Shown here: piece after piece, positions 16,606-25,677 of the stretch
Numbering within the stretch: position 1 is the first letter of the stretch
How the letters are laid out: every line of letters begins with the position of its first letter
Program-made: the position numbers and the translations under genes
NCBI GenBank assembly: GCA_026627385.1
Contig: JAPNUR010000030.1
Span: 1-36,504, forward strand
Source of the DNA: Bacillota bacterium
GTDB lineage: Bacteria > Bacillota > Sulfobacillia > Sulfobacillales > Sulfobacillaceae
Direction of reading: 5' to 3'
DNA: 36,504 nt
Notes under the pieces: generated by a model
What the model was told of the DNA's origin: nothing
The model's input: the letters and a program-made list of their open reading frames with translations, nothing else
Database searches by the model: none

Positions 16606-16621
16606 CGGGCGGCTTATCCCT

Positions 16622-16641
16622 AAGCCTGAAGACCGAGGCTT
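16622..16641 (-). repeat. Left-end hairpin of the IS200/IS605 element
   Basis: AAGCCT (16622-16627) and AGGCTT (16636-16641) are perfect inverted copies around an 8-base loop. They lie upstream of tnpA, where a TnpA-recognised left-end hairpin is expected. Confidence 0.6.
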
Positions 16642-16659
16642 GCGCCGCCGGGTTTTTGG

Positions 16660-17988
16660 TCATCCTTCTGTCAAGACCGGACGCCGCTTCGCGGGCTTCA
16701 CGTCAGGCACAAATAAAAATGCCAGCGCGCCCACCAATGAGGCAATCATGACACTCCCAAACATGCCAGCAAATCCGCGCACGTCGCTCGCCGCCGTTAA
16801 GATGATTGGCCCACAGGACATGCCGATGCCGCGAAATAAAGCTGCCACGGAGAGCGCTTCGCCCGCCTGGTCGTCGCGATACAGTGCCAAGGCCATGCGA
16901 TTGAGGGGAGCGCCCATGGTAAAAGCCGTCCCCAGTCCGAAGACCAACATGGCAATGATAAAGCGGGCAAACGTCAGCCCTGGCCACGCTAACAAAAGGC
17001 CACCGACCGCCCCCGCAATCAAACCGACCATCAGGACCTTGCGGGGTCCCACGCGATCGACCAAGACGCCCCCTGCCCCAGACAACACCGCGCCGCTAAC
17101 CGCCGCGGGCAACAATGCTAAACCGGACGCCAACACGGTAAAGCCTAGCACTCGTTGCACCAGGGTGGGCACAAAGACGGCGGCGGACATGTCTAAACCA
17201 ATCAGCGCGGCCCCAATCATCATCGCTACCCCCCGCTGAGCCCTGAGCGGGGCGGGATCCAAAAACGGCACCCGGGATTGGCGCTCGCGGCTGATAAAGG
17301 CCACCAAAGCGAAGAGGGCCACGATCCCCAGCACCCATCGCCCGGTTCCCCCTACCACAAGCGTGAGTAGGGCGGTGGTCATCAGCACGGAAAACGCGAG
17401 TCCCCCCCGCCAGTCAGGCACTGGACGATCCTGTACTGCCGACGGGGCCACGCGGCCACTCAGGACCAGCACTAACAAGGCGATAGGCACGTTAATTAAA
17501 AAGACCGAGGGCCATCCGAGATACTGGCCTAACAGTCCCCCTAACGTGGGCCCCAGCACACTAGCCATGCCAAAGACCGCCCCGAAGAGCCCCAGGGCCA
17601 TCCCCCGACGCTGAGTTGGAAACTGCAAAATTCCCTCGGCCTGCGCGTTGGGATACACGGCCCCTGCTCCAGCACCTTGCACCACGCGGGCGAGCATAAA
17701 GACCCAAAAGGCGGGCGACACGGCAGCCAATATCGAAGCCAACATAAAGGCCACGATCCCCCACAGAAAGACTCGCTTGTGTCCTGCACGGTCGCCCCAT
17801 GCACCCGACAACACGGTGGACACAATATACGCGACGGTGTACCCGGTGATGGTCCACGCCATCCACTGCAAACGCAAGTGAAAGCCGCGCATGATCAAGG
17901 GAAACACCGGAGCCAGCACGTTGGTGTCCAGAGCACCAATAAACACGCCGATCAGGTAGACCGATAAGATGCGCCAATTTGGTCGCAC
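16660..17988 (-). CDS. MFS drug/solute efflux transporter (DHA2-like)
   Basis: A 442-residue major facilitator with about 12-14 hydrophobic segments. It begins with FIGALDTNVLAPVFPLIM, typical of DHA2 drug:H+ antiporters, then the loop motif SGAWGDRAGHKRVFLWG. The motif-C-like LGLFGAVFGMASVLGPTLGG and WPSVFLINVPIALL follow. The GTG start at 17988 follows AAAGGGGTG. The 3' end is intact although an IS200/IS605 element ends about 20 bases past the stop. It lies 53 bases after the DUF420 gene on the same strand. Substrate unknown. Confidence 0.85.
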   Translation of the reverse strand: MRPNWRILSVYLIGVFIGALDTNVLAPVFPLIMRGFHLRLQWMAWTITGYTVAYIVSTVLSGAWGDRAGHKRVFLWGIVAFMLASILAAVSPAFWVFMLARVVQGAGAGAVYPNAQAEGILQFPTQRRGMALGLFGAVFGMASVLGPTLGGLLGQYLGWPSVFLINVPIALLVLVLSGRVAPSAVQDRPVPDWRGGLAFSVLMTTALLTLVVGGTGRWVLGIVALFALVAFISRERQSRVPFLDPAPLRAQRGVAMMIGAALIGLDMSAAVFVPTLVQRVLGFTVLASGLALLPAAVSGAVLSGAGGVLVDRVGPRKVLMVGLIAGAVGGLLLAWPGLTFARFIIAMLVFGLGTAFTMGAPLNRMALALYRDDQAGEALSVAALFRGIGMSCGPIILTAASDVRGFAGMFGSVMIASLVGALAFLFVPDVKPAKRRPVLTEG

Positions 17989-18041
17989 GCCGACACCCCT
18001 TTCTTGCTCTCAGGCTAAACGCGAGCGCACACCACTGTTGT

Positions 18042-18506
18042 CTAACCACCATGGCCGAGGGATATGGCCCGAAACAAGTTGGTCGTCGGTCCCGGGGAGT
18101 AAAACACGTACAACAGTAAAAACACCATCAACCCCGAAGCTGCTGCCACGAGCCAGATCGTCGCCGTCCAGGGACCAATCCGGCGATGCAAGGCAAAGCG
18201 ACCCAGTAACGCACGGCGAATGGTCACAATGCCCAAGACCGCCGCCACCGTCGCCAATGTGGCATGTGCTTGTAAGAAAATCGTGTACGCCAGGCGGTAT
18301 TTGACTGGCCCATTAAATGTGGTATCGCCCACTAATAACGTCCGCAATACGTAACTAATAAAAAACGCGGTCGCAAATGCAGCTCCCGTCAACATGAGTG
18401 TCTTATGGATTTCGCGTTGCCCTCGGCGAATAAAGATCCATCCCGTCGCCACCAATAGAGCGCTGACAATCATGAACCCTTCATTGAGAGCCGGCCACAC
18501 CTGCAT
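18042..18506 (-). CDS. DUF420 membrane protein (YozB/CtaM-like)
   Basis: A 154-residue protein with four hydrophobic segments and the DUF420 pattern: LNEGFMIVSALLVATGWIFI, HKTLMLTGAAFATAFFISY, then YTIFLQAHATLATVAAVLG and a basic FALHRRIGPWTATIW. Conserved His residues occur in the family. Relatives such as Staphylococcus CtaM are needed to mature the aa3 (heme-copper) oxidase; a similar role is possible but no oxidase genes are in view. ATG 18506 follows GAGGGG; an ATG at 18530 lacks a site. It lies 53 bases upstream of the MFS gene, probably in one operon. Confidence 0.75.
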   Translation of the reverse strand: MQVWPALNEGFMIVSALLVATGWIFIRRGQREIHKTLMLTGAAFATAFFISYVLRTLLVGDTTFNGPVKYRLAYTIFLQAHATLATVAAVLGIVTIRRALLGRFALHRRIGPWTATIWLVAAASGLMVFLLLYVFYSPGPTTNLFRAISLGHGG

Positions 18507-18650
18507 GCTCCATCCCCTCTTTGCCGGCATGTTTGCTTGAGCTTCTTGCCGGGGTCAACTAGCGTCATTCTTCGCGCGATATGGTTTTTAGTTTACAGAT
18601 CCTGCGCAAAAAGGAAAGAGAACCCTCGCTCCCCTCCCAACCCCTCTCCT

Positions 18651-19238
18651 TTACGCCCGATTCGACAATTGACCGAGAACCCGCTCGACAAGTATCGAAA
18701 ATTCCTTGGCCACCGCATCTGACGAGAGGCGACCGCCAGGATGGTACCAACGGATGACGCCGTTCAACGCGGAGAGGACAAATAGGCGGGTTAGGCTTTC
18801 GTCGTGAACCTGAAAAAGGCCTTGGTCTATCCCCTCTGTTAGCACCCGATCCCATAGTCGTTCATACTCTCGGCGCAATCGACGGGCCTCACGTCGGGTC
18901 GCTTCACTCAATTCGTTATCGTCATCGAGATAGACGCGAGCCCAGGCGCGGCTCTCTTCAATCACGCGCAGGTGGGCGAGAATCATGCGGCGTAACTTCA
19001 CATCTGGAGACTCTTGAGCCTCCACGATCGGTCGTACCGCGGTGCTAAAATCATCGGCTGCGCGCCGAACAATTTCAAGATAGAGATCTTCCTTCGTCGC
19101 AATATGGGCGTATAGACTCCCCGATAGGACACCCGCCACCTCGGCTATATCGCGTACGGTAGTCGCGCGAAAACCGCGCTCAGCGAAAAGCTCCGCCGCT
19201 GCCTTGACAATCGCGTCGCGGCGACTTTTACGAGCCAT
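18651..19238 (-). CDS. TetR-family transcriptional regulator
   Basis: A 195-residue TetR repressor. The N-terminal DNA-binding domain is clear: RDAIVKAAAELFAERGFRATTV, then IAEVAGVLSGSLYAHIATKEDLY. The family's usual helix-turn-helix reads VAGVLSGSLY. The C-terminal ligand domain holds DDDNELSEATRREARRLRREYERLW and resembles regulators of fatty-acid or CoA-ester genes (FadR/KstR2-like). The ATG at 19238 lies inside the purK 3' end (11-base overlap) after GGTGAG, so it is probably translated from the pur transcript. Its target is unknown. Confidence 0.85.
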   Translation of the reverse strand: MARKSRRDAIVKAAAELFAERGFRATTVRDIAEVAGVLSGSLYAHIATKEDLYLEIVRRAADDFSTAVRPIVEAQESPDVKLRRMILAHLRVIEESRAWARVYLDDDNELSEATRREARRLRREYERLWDRVLTEGIDQGLFQVHDESLTRLFVLSALNGVIRWYHPGGRLSSDAVAKEFSILVERVLGQLSNRA

Positions 19239-20391
19239 CGTTCCACTCACCGCCTAATAAACGTTTGGCCATTCGTGCTTGTTCCAGCGCCCGGTCTAGC
19301 GAATCCGCCACAATGGTGAGGTGTCCCACTTTGCGCCCGGGGCGCATTTCTCGTTTTTCATACCAGTGGATCTGCACCCCATCCAGTGTGGCTACTTGTG
19401 TCACTCGCGACCATTGGCCGTCCAAGAATAAATCACCCAGCAGGTTGATCATCACCGCCGGCCCCCACCACCGTGGCGGCACCACAGGCCATCCGGCCAC
19501 CGCTCGCATATGTTGCGTAAATTGGGAAGGCCATGCCGCCTCGATGGTCCAGTGGCCGGAATTGTGAGGGCGCGGAGCCATCTCGTTAAAGAGAACCGCC
19601 CCGTCTTCGCTCACAAAGAACTCCAACGCCATGACGCCGACAAGCTGTAATCCCGATGCTAGGCGACGCGCCGACTCCTCCACAAGGGTCCGCTGGGCCG
19701 CCGAAATGCGCGCAGGAACAATACTGTAGTCAAGAATGCCATGGTGATGGTGATTTTCTGTGACGGGATAGGTGACGATAGTCCCCTGGACGTCACGCGC
19801 GACCACCACCGAGACTTCTCGGACAAAATGCACCCATTTCTCGTAAATGTAAGGTCCGGCACCGGCCAGAGCCGCGAAGGCTTGAGCGGCTTCCGACACT
19901 TCGCGAATGACGACTTGACCTTTACCATCATATCCCCCCGTGACGGTTTTCAACACCCCTGGAGATCCCAATTCGCGGACTGCCTGCACCACCTCGCTCA
20001 CTGATCCCACGCGCCGATAAGGGGTCGTGCTCAGTCCCCATTCGCGAGCGGTGTCCTTTTCGCGCACGCGTTCTTGACTAGTTCTCAGGATGCGGGGGTG
20101 GGGAAACACCGGCTTATCCTCAGCAATGCGCTGGGCTAGTTCCCAATCAATATTCTCAAACTCATAGGTCACGCGGTCGACTTGCGACAAAAACGTGCCC
20201 AGCGCTTCAGCACTGTCGTACGGTAGAGCCAGGCTTCCATCAGCCACCACAAAGGCAGGGCTGCTGGGTACGGGGTCCCAAATCACCGTGCGAATACCCA
20301 TGGCTCGGGCAGCCATCGACATCATGCGGCCTAATTGCCCACCACCCAAAATGCCCACGGTGCCCCCGATCCCCATCATGTCGGTTGCCAT
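19228..20391 (-). CDS. purK: N5-carboxyaminoimidazole ribonucleotide synthase
   Basis: PurK carboxylates AIR with ATP and bicarbonate to give N5-CAIR in purine synthesis. The 387-residue ATP-grasp protein shows [15 protein letters not shown], the CxxEFEN-like [23 protein letters not shown] (ATP loop), [16 protein letters not shown] and [18 protein letters not shown]. All family blocks and the length are normal. Its start overlaps the end of purE by 16 bases and its end overlaps the TetR gene by 11 bases. The order purE-purK-tetR is thus tightly packed, and no purine regulator is visible. Confidence 0.95.
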   Translation of the reverse strand: MATDMMGIGGTVGILGGGQLGRMMSMAARAMGIRTVIWDPVPSSPAFVVADGSLALPYDSAEALGTFLSQVDRVTYEFENIDWELAQRIAEDKPVFPHPRILRTSQERVREKDTAREWGLSTTPYRRVGSVSEVVQAVRELGSPGVLKTVTGGYDGKGQVVIREVSEAAQAFAALAGAGPYIYEKWVHFVREVSVVVARDVQGTIVTYPVTENHHHHGILDYSIVPARISAAQRTLVEESARRLASGLQLVGVMALEFFVSEDGAVLFNEMAPRPHNSGHWTIEAAWPSQFTQHMRAVAGWPVVPPRWWGPAVMINLLGDLFLDGQWSRVTQVATLDGVQIHWYEKREMRPGRKVGHLTIVADSLDRALEQARMAKRLLGGEWNDGS

Positions 20392-20870
20392 GTTTTCACC
20401 GCCCGGTCCTGCTCTTCGACCGCACTCTTCATATCCTCGCGATAGCGGGCCAATCGCGTCCGCAGCCCATCATCCGTCAGGGCTAAGATGCGCGCGGCGT
20501 AAAGCGCCGCGTTCACTGCACCTGCTTTACCTATCGCCATCGTTCCTACTGGTACCCCGCCAGGCATCTGCACGATCGACAACAAGGAATCAAGGCCATT
20601 AAGCGACGCCGTCATCACTGGCACCCCTACCACCGGCAAAACGGTGGCGCTGGCAATCATGCCTGGCAAGTGGGCCGCTCCCCCGGCACCAGCAATGATG
20701 ACGCGATAACCCTGATCTTGGGCACGCAAAGCAAACTCTAACATGCGCTCGGGCGTCCGGTGGGCAGAAAGAATATGCGCCGTGTAGGGAATCTCCAATT
20801 CGCGTAGCTTTAACGCCGCATGCTGCAACGTGTCCCAATCGGATTGACTGCCCATGACAATCGCAACCAC
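20376..20870 (-). CDS. purE: N5-carboxyaminoimidazole ribonucleotide mutase
   Basis: PurE class I converts N5-CAIR to CAIR, the step after PurK. The 164-residue product has [12 protein letters not shown] (substrate P-loop), [11 protein letters not shown] with the catalytic His, [24 protein letters not shown] and [13 protein letters not shown]. The GTG start at 20870 follows GAGGGGAG. Upstream lies a 178-base divergent region facing asnB. No clear sigma-A promoter or purine riboswitch was seen in it. Confidence 0.95.
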   Translation of the reverse strand: MVAIVMGSQSDWDTLQHAALKLRELEIPYTAHILSAHRTPERMLEFALRAQDQGYRVIIAGAGGAAHLPGMIASATVLPVVGVPVMTASLNGLDSLLSIVQMPGGVPVGTMAIGKAGAVNAALYAARILALTDDGLRTRLARYREDMKSAVEEQDRAVKTWQPT

Positions 20871-21048
20871 GTTAAATGCTCCCCTCGCTCGGGTGTTTGT
20901 TTTCGGTTTCGCTATTCATCCAGTGCCATGGCATAATACGGCAATGCATCCAGCAATCGACGACGCCCCTTCCGAGACAGAGTCTTTCTCACTAGCATAG
21001 AGTATTTTGCCACTGGAACCAACCTACGACTAAAGGAGGCCCTTCGCG

Positions 21049-22893
21049 ATGTGTGGCATTGCCGGCTGGATTAGCCATCAGCACGTTGTCAAGCGATTTC
21101 AAGACCAACTAGAGTCCATGGCTGCCCCTATGACCTGCCGCGGACCTGACGGCAGTGGAACCTGGATCACGCCAGAAGCCGGGTTGGCTCACCGCCGTCT
21201 CATTGTGATTGACCCCGAAGGGGGCATGCAACCCATGTCGCGTCGCCAGGGGGCAAGAACCTGTACGATCGTCTACAATGGAGAAATCTACAATTTTCAG
21301 GAACTACGCGAAGAACTCACGGCCTTAGGATACGCCTTTCAGTCTCGCTCCGACACGGAGGTTCTGCTGACCGCCTATATGGCCTGGGGCTCGGACGCTG
21401 TCCAACATCTCAACGGCATCTACGCCTTTGCCATCTGGGATAGCCTGAACCATACGCTCTACCTGGCACGGGACCGGCTTGGGGTTAAGCCCCTTTTCTA
21501 CGCCGAAATTGACGGGAATTTCCTCTTTGCGTCGGAAATCAAGGGGCTCCTTGCTCATCCCTTGGTATCCCCGCGCGTCGATCGGGAAGGGTTAGCGGAA
21601 GTCTTTGCCCTTGGTCCTCAACGGACGCCAGGCCATGGGGTGTTTAAGGACATCTTGGAACTCCGAGCCGGTTATCATTTAGTTCATTCTCCATCGGGCA
21701 CCTCCGTACGGCCCTATTGGAGCCTAAACGCCGCGCCACATACCGACGATTTCGAAACCACCGTGCACATCGTCCGTCACCTGGTAGAAGACGCAGTGAC
21801 GCGGCAGTTGGTCGCCGACGTGCCCGTGGTCACCCTGCTCTCCGGCGGCATCGACTCCAGCATTGTCACTGCCATCGCCGCGCAAGCTTTTGACCGCCAA
21901 GGCCGAGGGCCCGTGCGCACGTTTTCCATAGACTTCAAAGACATGGCCCGCTATTTCCGCGCCAACGGATTTCAAACCAATCTCGACGCCCCATGGGTCG
22001 CACGAGTGTCTGACTACCTCGGGACCCAGCATACGCGGGTGGAATTAGACACGCCCGATTTAGACGCCCACTTGCTCCCCGCACTACGAGCCCGGGATTT
22101 ACCAGGTCACGCTGATGTGGACACCTCGCTCTTAGTCTTTGCTCAGCACATTCAGCGCGAAGCCACCGTGGGACTATCCGGCGAAGCAGCCGACGAAGTG
22201 TTCGGCGGTTATCCGTGGTTTCATCGCCAGGACGCCCTCGGTGCCAACACCTTCCCCTGGGCCTTAAGGCTAGCCGACCGACTCAGTGTGTTGCATCGAG
22301 ATTTTCGTGCGTTCCTTAATGCGGAGCAATATGTCGCCATGCGTTACCGCGAAGCCCTCGAGGAAGTTCCGCACTTACCCGATGAGTCCCCTGGGGAGCG
22401 GCGTTTAAGAGAGATTTCTTACCTCAGCTTGACCCGCTTCTTGCCAACTCTGTTGGACCGTAAAGACCGCATGACCATGGCAGCGAGTTTAGAGGTCAGG
22501 GTGCCGTTTTGCGACCACCGCTTAGTCGAATACGTCTTTAACGTCCCGTGGGAATGGAAAAACTATCAGGGGGTCACCAAGGGGCTGCTACGGCAAGCCG
22601 CTACGGGATGGCTACCGGAAGCTGTTCTCCTGCGGCAAAAATCTCCCTATCCGTCTACACCCAACCCCACCTACTTTAGCGCCATGGCTCAGCGACTTCT
22701 TGAAGTGCTGCACGACAAGTCATCCCCATTGCAGCCGTTAATCGACGCGGCCTATCTTGAAGAGCTCATCCGCCGTGGTCCGGTCGCTGAGCAAATTCCC
22801 TGGTTTGGTCAATTGATGGGGAATGCCCAACTGTTTGCTTTTCTCATTCAAGCTGATGCCTGGCTGCGCGAATACCACGTGGTACTCGTCTAA
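21049..22893 (+). CDS. asnB: Asparagine synthase (glutamine-hydrolysing)
   Basis: A 614-residue class II synthase that makes asparagine from aspartate, ATP and glutamine. The N-terminal glutaminase domain starts with the nucleophile Cys 2 (MCGIAGW), with RGPDGSGTW, YNGEIYNFQELR and SDTEVLL. The C-terminal domain has the ATP-pyrophosphatase loop SGGIDSS at 265-271 and LSGEAADEVFGGYPW. DRMTMAASLEVRVPF-CDH and KSPYPSTPNP also follow the family. ATG 21049 follows AAAGGAGG. Some members amidate other acids, in peptidoglycan or natural products; nothing nearby supports that. It stands alone, divergent from purE. Confidence 0.92.
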   Translation: MCGIAGWISHQHVVKRFQDQLESMAAPMTCRGPDGSGTWITPEAGLAHRRLIVIDPEGGMQPMSRRQGARTCTIVYNGEIYNFQELREELTALGYAFQSRSDTEVLLTAYMAWGSDAVQHLNGIYAFAIWDSLNHTLYLARDRLGVKPLFYAEIDGNFLFASEIKGLLAHPLVSPRVDREGLAEVFALGPQRTPGHGVFKDILELRAGYHLVHSPSGTSVRPYWSLNAAPHTDDFETTVHIVRHLVEDAVTRQLVADVPVVTLLSGGIDSSIVTAIAAQAFDRQGRGPVRTFSIDFKDMARYFRANGFQTNLDAPWVARVSDYLGTQHTRVELDTPDLDAHLLPALRARDLPGHADVDTSLLVFAQHIQREATVGLSGEAADEVFGGYPWFHRQDALGANTFPWALRLADRLSVLHRDFRAFLNAEQYVAMRYREALEEVPHLPDESPGERRLREISYLSLTRFLPTLLDRKDRMTMAASLEVRVPFCDHRLVEYVFNVPWEWKNYQGVTKGLLRQAATGWLPEAVLLRQKSPYPSTPNPTYFSAMAQRLLEVLHDKSSPLQPLIDAAYLEELIRRGPVAEQIPWFGQLMGNAQLFAFLIQADAWLREYHVVLV

Positions 22894-23038
22894 TGTGGAC
22901 GTAGTATAGGAGCCGGGGACCCCGTTCGATGTTGTCAATTCTAAGGTCACCCGGCTCAAAGCCGACCTGGGAGCCAACGCGAGGCCGAAATGTGTTAAGC
23001 ACTGACCATGTTCTTAACAGTTAAGCCCTTCTCCCGCT

Positions 23039-23074
23039 GAAAATCCCCCGGGACAATACGAAGCGAGGATTTTC
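23039..23074 (+). repeat. Inverted repeat downstream of asnB
   Basis: GAAAATCC (23039-23046) and GGATTTTC (23067-23074) are perfect inverted copies around 20 bases, followed by TCTTGTTCTTCG. It may act as a weak terminator about 150 bases past asnB, or mark the edge of the transposase relic to its right. GTTAAG/CTTAAC motifs also recur at 22993-23035. Confidence 0.3.
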
Positions 23075-23142
23075 TCTTGTTCTTCGTTCGCTGGCGACGG
23101 CCCTACTCAACCATGAATTGCGCATGGGTTGCTCCTACCGCA

Positions 23143-23640
23143 GACGAGACGCGGCACCAGCGTGCCATCGCCCAACGGAGCGCCTGTGTACTGATCACCA
23201 CGGGGCCCGCCGACCGGTTGCCGGCTGCGGAGCTCTTGGCCGAGTACAAAGGCTAGTCCCTGTCGAGCGCCATTGTCACTTCCTCAAAGATCCCCTCTTT
23301 GTCGACGCGCTCTTGGTGAAAAAGCCGGAACATGTGGAAGTGCGGGGCTACGTGTTGCGGGGGGCATGCCTCTTATAGAGCCTCGCGGAGCGGCGCTTAC
23401 GCCGCTCCGGGATTCCCCGTCCGTCGCCGTCACGCCGGGTGCTCACCCGACCCACCGGCCCGGCACGCATTCGCCATTGGCAGGGCGTGCACATCGCACG
23501 CGACGCGACCACGGGGGCCGGGTCATCGCCTTGCCTGCCATTGATCATCCTACGCTCCAAGCCATTCTAGACACCCTTCAGATGCCCGCGACGGTCTTCA
23601 CCGAGCCGCCTGTCCGCGCGAGCCAATCGTCACAAAATTC
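23143..23640 (+). pseudogene. DDE transposase C-terminus (IS1634-like), decayed
   Basis: Successive frames give the C-terminal end of an IS4-superfamily transposase of the IS1634 type. DETRHQRAIAQRSACVLITT and LPAAELLAEYKG come first, then after a frameshift VERHCHFLKDPLFVDALLVK and KPEHVEVRGYVL. A further shift leads to LQAILDTLQMPATVFTEPP. The VER Glu would be the third acidic residue of the DDE triad. The frame is broken by a stop after EYKG and by two or more shifts, and the N-terminal two thirds are missing. No terminal repeats could be fixed. Confidence 0.6.
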
Positions 23641-23938
23641 CGGCTATGCCAGGATTTGGGTGCGCGTGTGTGCTAGGAAAAGTCGGGGGTCAATTGTGAT
23701 CACCAGCTTCTCCGTCTGTCCCAAAGCCCCTGACGGCGCTTTCCGCCTGACAGGCGCGACTTTCCTGCCGAATTCGCCAGCGGGTAAACCTGCCGCCCGC
23801 GTTACCGCAGACGTCTTCACTAGTAGCGCAGATCGGGTTACACTGCCTGATCCTTTTCCCTTCTGAAACCATCGGAATGGCTGTCCGAGTCGCGCCAGCC
23901 GCGCGCGTGATCCCACATTTTAACTTTCACCACCCGTG
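23641..23938. other. Gene-poor stretch beside transposase relic
   Basis: About 300 bases with no recognisable gene. A 90-codon minus-strand frame crosses it (23644-23916) but has no clear ribosome site or family pattern. Nothing else was seen. Confidence 0.4.
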
Positions 23939-24744
23939 TTAAATTCCGGACAGGTTTTGATACCCCATATATACCGCCATGGTCACGATCACCGGGGCAA
24001 ACACATAGGTCAACGTGCCCTTACGCCGACTGAGTCGAGTCGCTAACACGGCACCTGCCCAGCCCCCCGCCATGCCGCCTAGCAAAAAGATCATGGCAAT
24101 GATCGGGCTCACCAGTCCAGACAGCGCATAATTCGCCGCCGTCGTCAGGCCGAACGTGCCCACGGCGAAGAGAGAGCTACCCACCGCTTCAATCATAGTC
24201 ATCCCTGACGAAAATAATAGCCCCGGCACTCTTAAAAAGCCCCCGCCAATCCCAAAAACCCGGACAACGCGCCAACCAAAAATCCGGCGGCTTCCTCCTC
24301 CGCCTGCTTGACAGGCGATGGGCGACTGTGGGGCGTATCGCTACCAGAACTCGGCTCTGATCCCTGGCGGCCTGCGTTGCGAACCATGACACCGGCGACG
24401 ATTAACATAAGGATGGCAAAAATAAACCACAACTCTTTGCCATTGAGAATTTTGCCCAGGGCAGATCCTGCGGCTGCGCCCACAATACCGGGAATCGCAA
24501 AGATCACCGCGGCTCACCAACGTACATGACCTTCACGCCAATGCGGCACGAGATTCAAAAAGGCGTTTAAGGGCACCGCCAACGCAGTAGTCCCAGTCAC
24601 CAAGCGGCCGATGGATGCCCACAAGATACATCAACAGCGGCACGACCATGATCGACCCGCCCCCCCGGGTAGGCCCAAACTGAAGCCGACAATGCCCCCT
24701 GACAGAATCGCCAGTCCCTATTGCACGGTCGTTAAATGAATCAA
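23939..24744 (-). pseudogene. TauE/SafE-type (TSUP) sulfite exporter, multiply broken
   Basis: The relic reads as a TSUP permease, a family that exports sulfite, sulfoacetate or related anions. A TTG at 24744 follows AGGAGATC and opens LIHLTTVQ, interrupted by a TAG, then LAILSGGIVGFSLGLPGG. After frameshifts come SIMVVPLLMYLVGIH, TTALAVPLNAFLNLVPHW, then VIFAIPGIVGAAAGSALGK and LVGALSGFLG. A last one-base shift near 24245 leads into GIGGGFLRVPGLLFSSGMT and the intact 3' end. One stop plus about four shifts make it non-functional. Most shifts sit at G- or T-rich runs. Confidence 0.8.
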
Positions 24745-24798
24745 CCTGATCTCCTATATGCGATATGACGCAGTATTGGCCGAAGACACGGACGCCGC

Positions 24799-25167
24799 CT
24801 ACAAGGCGAAGTTGCGAACAATTTTCTCACGAATACCGGGAGCAGCCTCATTAATCGCCTGTTGCACCATGGCTTGGTCGCGTTTGGCATACGCCTCTGG
24901 CAACGAGGCAGATGCTTTCATTCGCAAACCCAGAAAAGGCCTCAGCTGATCGTCGGGCATCTGGGCCGCCAACATTAAATTAGTGGCACAGAGGCGCAAG
25001 TACTGGGCGTCAGAAGCTTTTTCGGCCATCACTTCAATCAGTTGTCGCAGTGTTTCATATTGCGCTTCCGGTGCCAGATTGGCCAATTCTTGAAATAGCG
25101 CTTGCATCGCCGTAGCGCGGTCGCTATCATCAAGGTCTGCAATAGCCAGCAGGTCGTCACTAGTCAT
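24799..25167 (-). CDS. Hypothetical helical protein
   Basis: Not recognised. The 122-residue protein is acidic and Ala/Leu/Gln-rich, predicted all helical (for example AMQALFQELANLAPEAQYE, then LRQLIEVMAEKASDAQYLR). It lacks a signal peptide or membrane segments. The repeat-like spacing of AQYETLRQL and AQYLRLCATN suggests helical hairpins. ATG 25167 follows GGAGGTG at a good distance; earlier ATGs in the same frame (25191) lack a site. It sits upstream of the broken TSUP gene on the same strand, and a small inverted repeat lies just before it. Confidence 0.6.
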   Translation of the reverse strand: MTSDDLLAIADLDDSDRATAMQALFQELANLAPEAQYETLRQLIEVMAEKASDAQYLRLCATNLMLAAQMPDDQLRPFLGLRMKASASLPEAYAKRDQAMVQQAINEAAPGIREKIVRNFAL

Positions 25168-25183
25168 GACCATCACCTCCAAC

Positions 25184-25203
25184 ACCATCATAACGGTGAT
25201 GGT
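25184..25203. promoter_or_regulatory. Inverted repeat before the helical hypothetical gene
   Basis: ACCATCA (25184-25190) and TGATGGT (25197-25203) are perfect inverted copies with a 6-base spacer, 17 bases upstream of the ATG at 25167 and overlapping the leader. It could be an operator or an RNA hairpin near the ribosome site. Confidence 0.3.
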
Positions 25204-25677
25204 ATGCTAGAGCTACGAATAGGACGAACATCACACCGCACGACAGGTCACTGATTCTGGATACTGACAATGGCCCCCGTGGACCAACCCGTTTAACGCA
25301 GGCCTGAATACGGGGAAATCCGCGTCGATCGCCTGTGCACAAAGTCTGGGATGATCTGCCTTTCGCGTAACTACGATCATCATACCCTCATCCCTTAGCG
25401 AGAGCCATTGCCGTGGGGTTCCCGATTCTTAAGCATCACAAAAACGGACGGTTCCCTATGGACTACTCTCCTGACGTTGACGATCGCAGCCCGGTTCAGG
25501 TATGGTAGAGCAGAATCTGTGGTGCAGAGGGCATGGGGAACCGAACGGAACCAACACGTCATGCTAGGCTGATAACGTAGTCGGTTTCCCCGTCGTGATT
25601 AGTCAACGATCGGAACTACGCAGTCGATGCGCAATAATACCCCATAAGACACTAAATTTGTCGAAACAGGTGATCAT
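25204..25677. other. Intergenic stretch before the stress-protein gene
   Basis: About 470 bases with no supported gene. CGGTTCCC near 25449 and GGGAACCG near 25537 are inverted copies about 80 bases apart. The ribosome site AGGTGATC of the stress-protein gene is at the right end. No tRNA-like cloverleaf was found. Confidence 0.4.

Larger units (their letters stand above)
14694..16645 (-). mobile_element. IS200/IS605-family element, inactivated
   Basis: About 2 kb in size, with a tnpA relic followed by a tnpB relic on the same strand, framed by subterminal hairpins at 16622-16641 and 14696-14716. Such elements move as single strands by the TnpA HUH transposase, without target duplication. TnpB is an RNA-guided nuclease whose guide RNA covers the right end. 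Both genes are broken. The left end lies within about 20 bases of the stop codon of the MFS gene at 16660. The exact ends cannot be fixed without an intact copy. Confidence 0.85.

Noticed and set aside
20871-21048. A purine riboswitch or clear PurR site before purE.
   Set aside because: No conserved riboswitch core or PurBox pair recognised in the 178 bases.
23644-23916. A 90-codon minus-strand frame in the gene-poor stretch.
   Set aside because: No ribosome site, no recognisable motif; composition does not stand out from random frames nearby.
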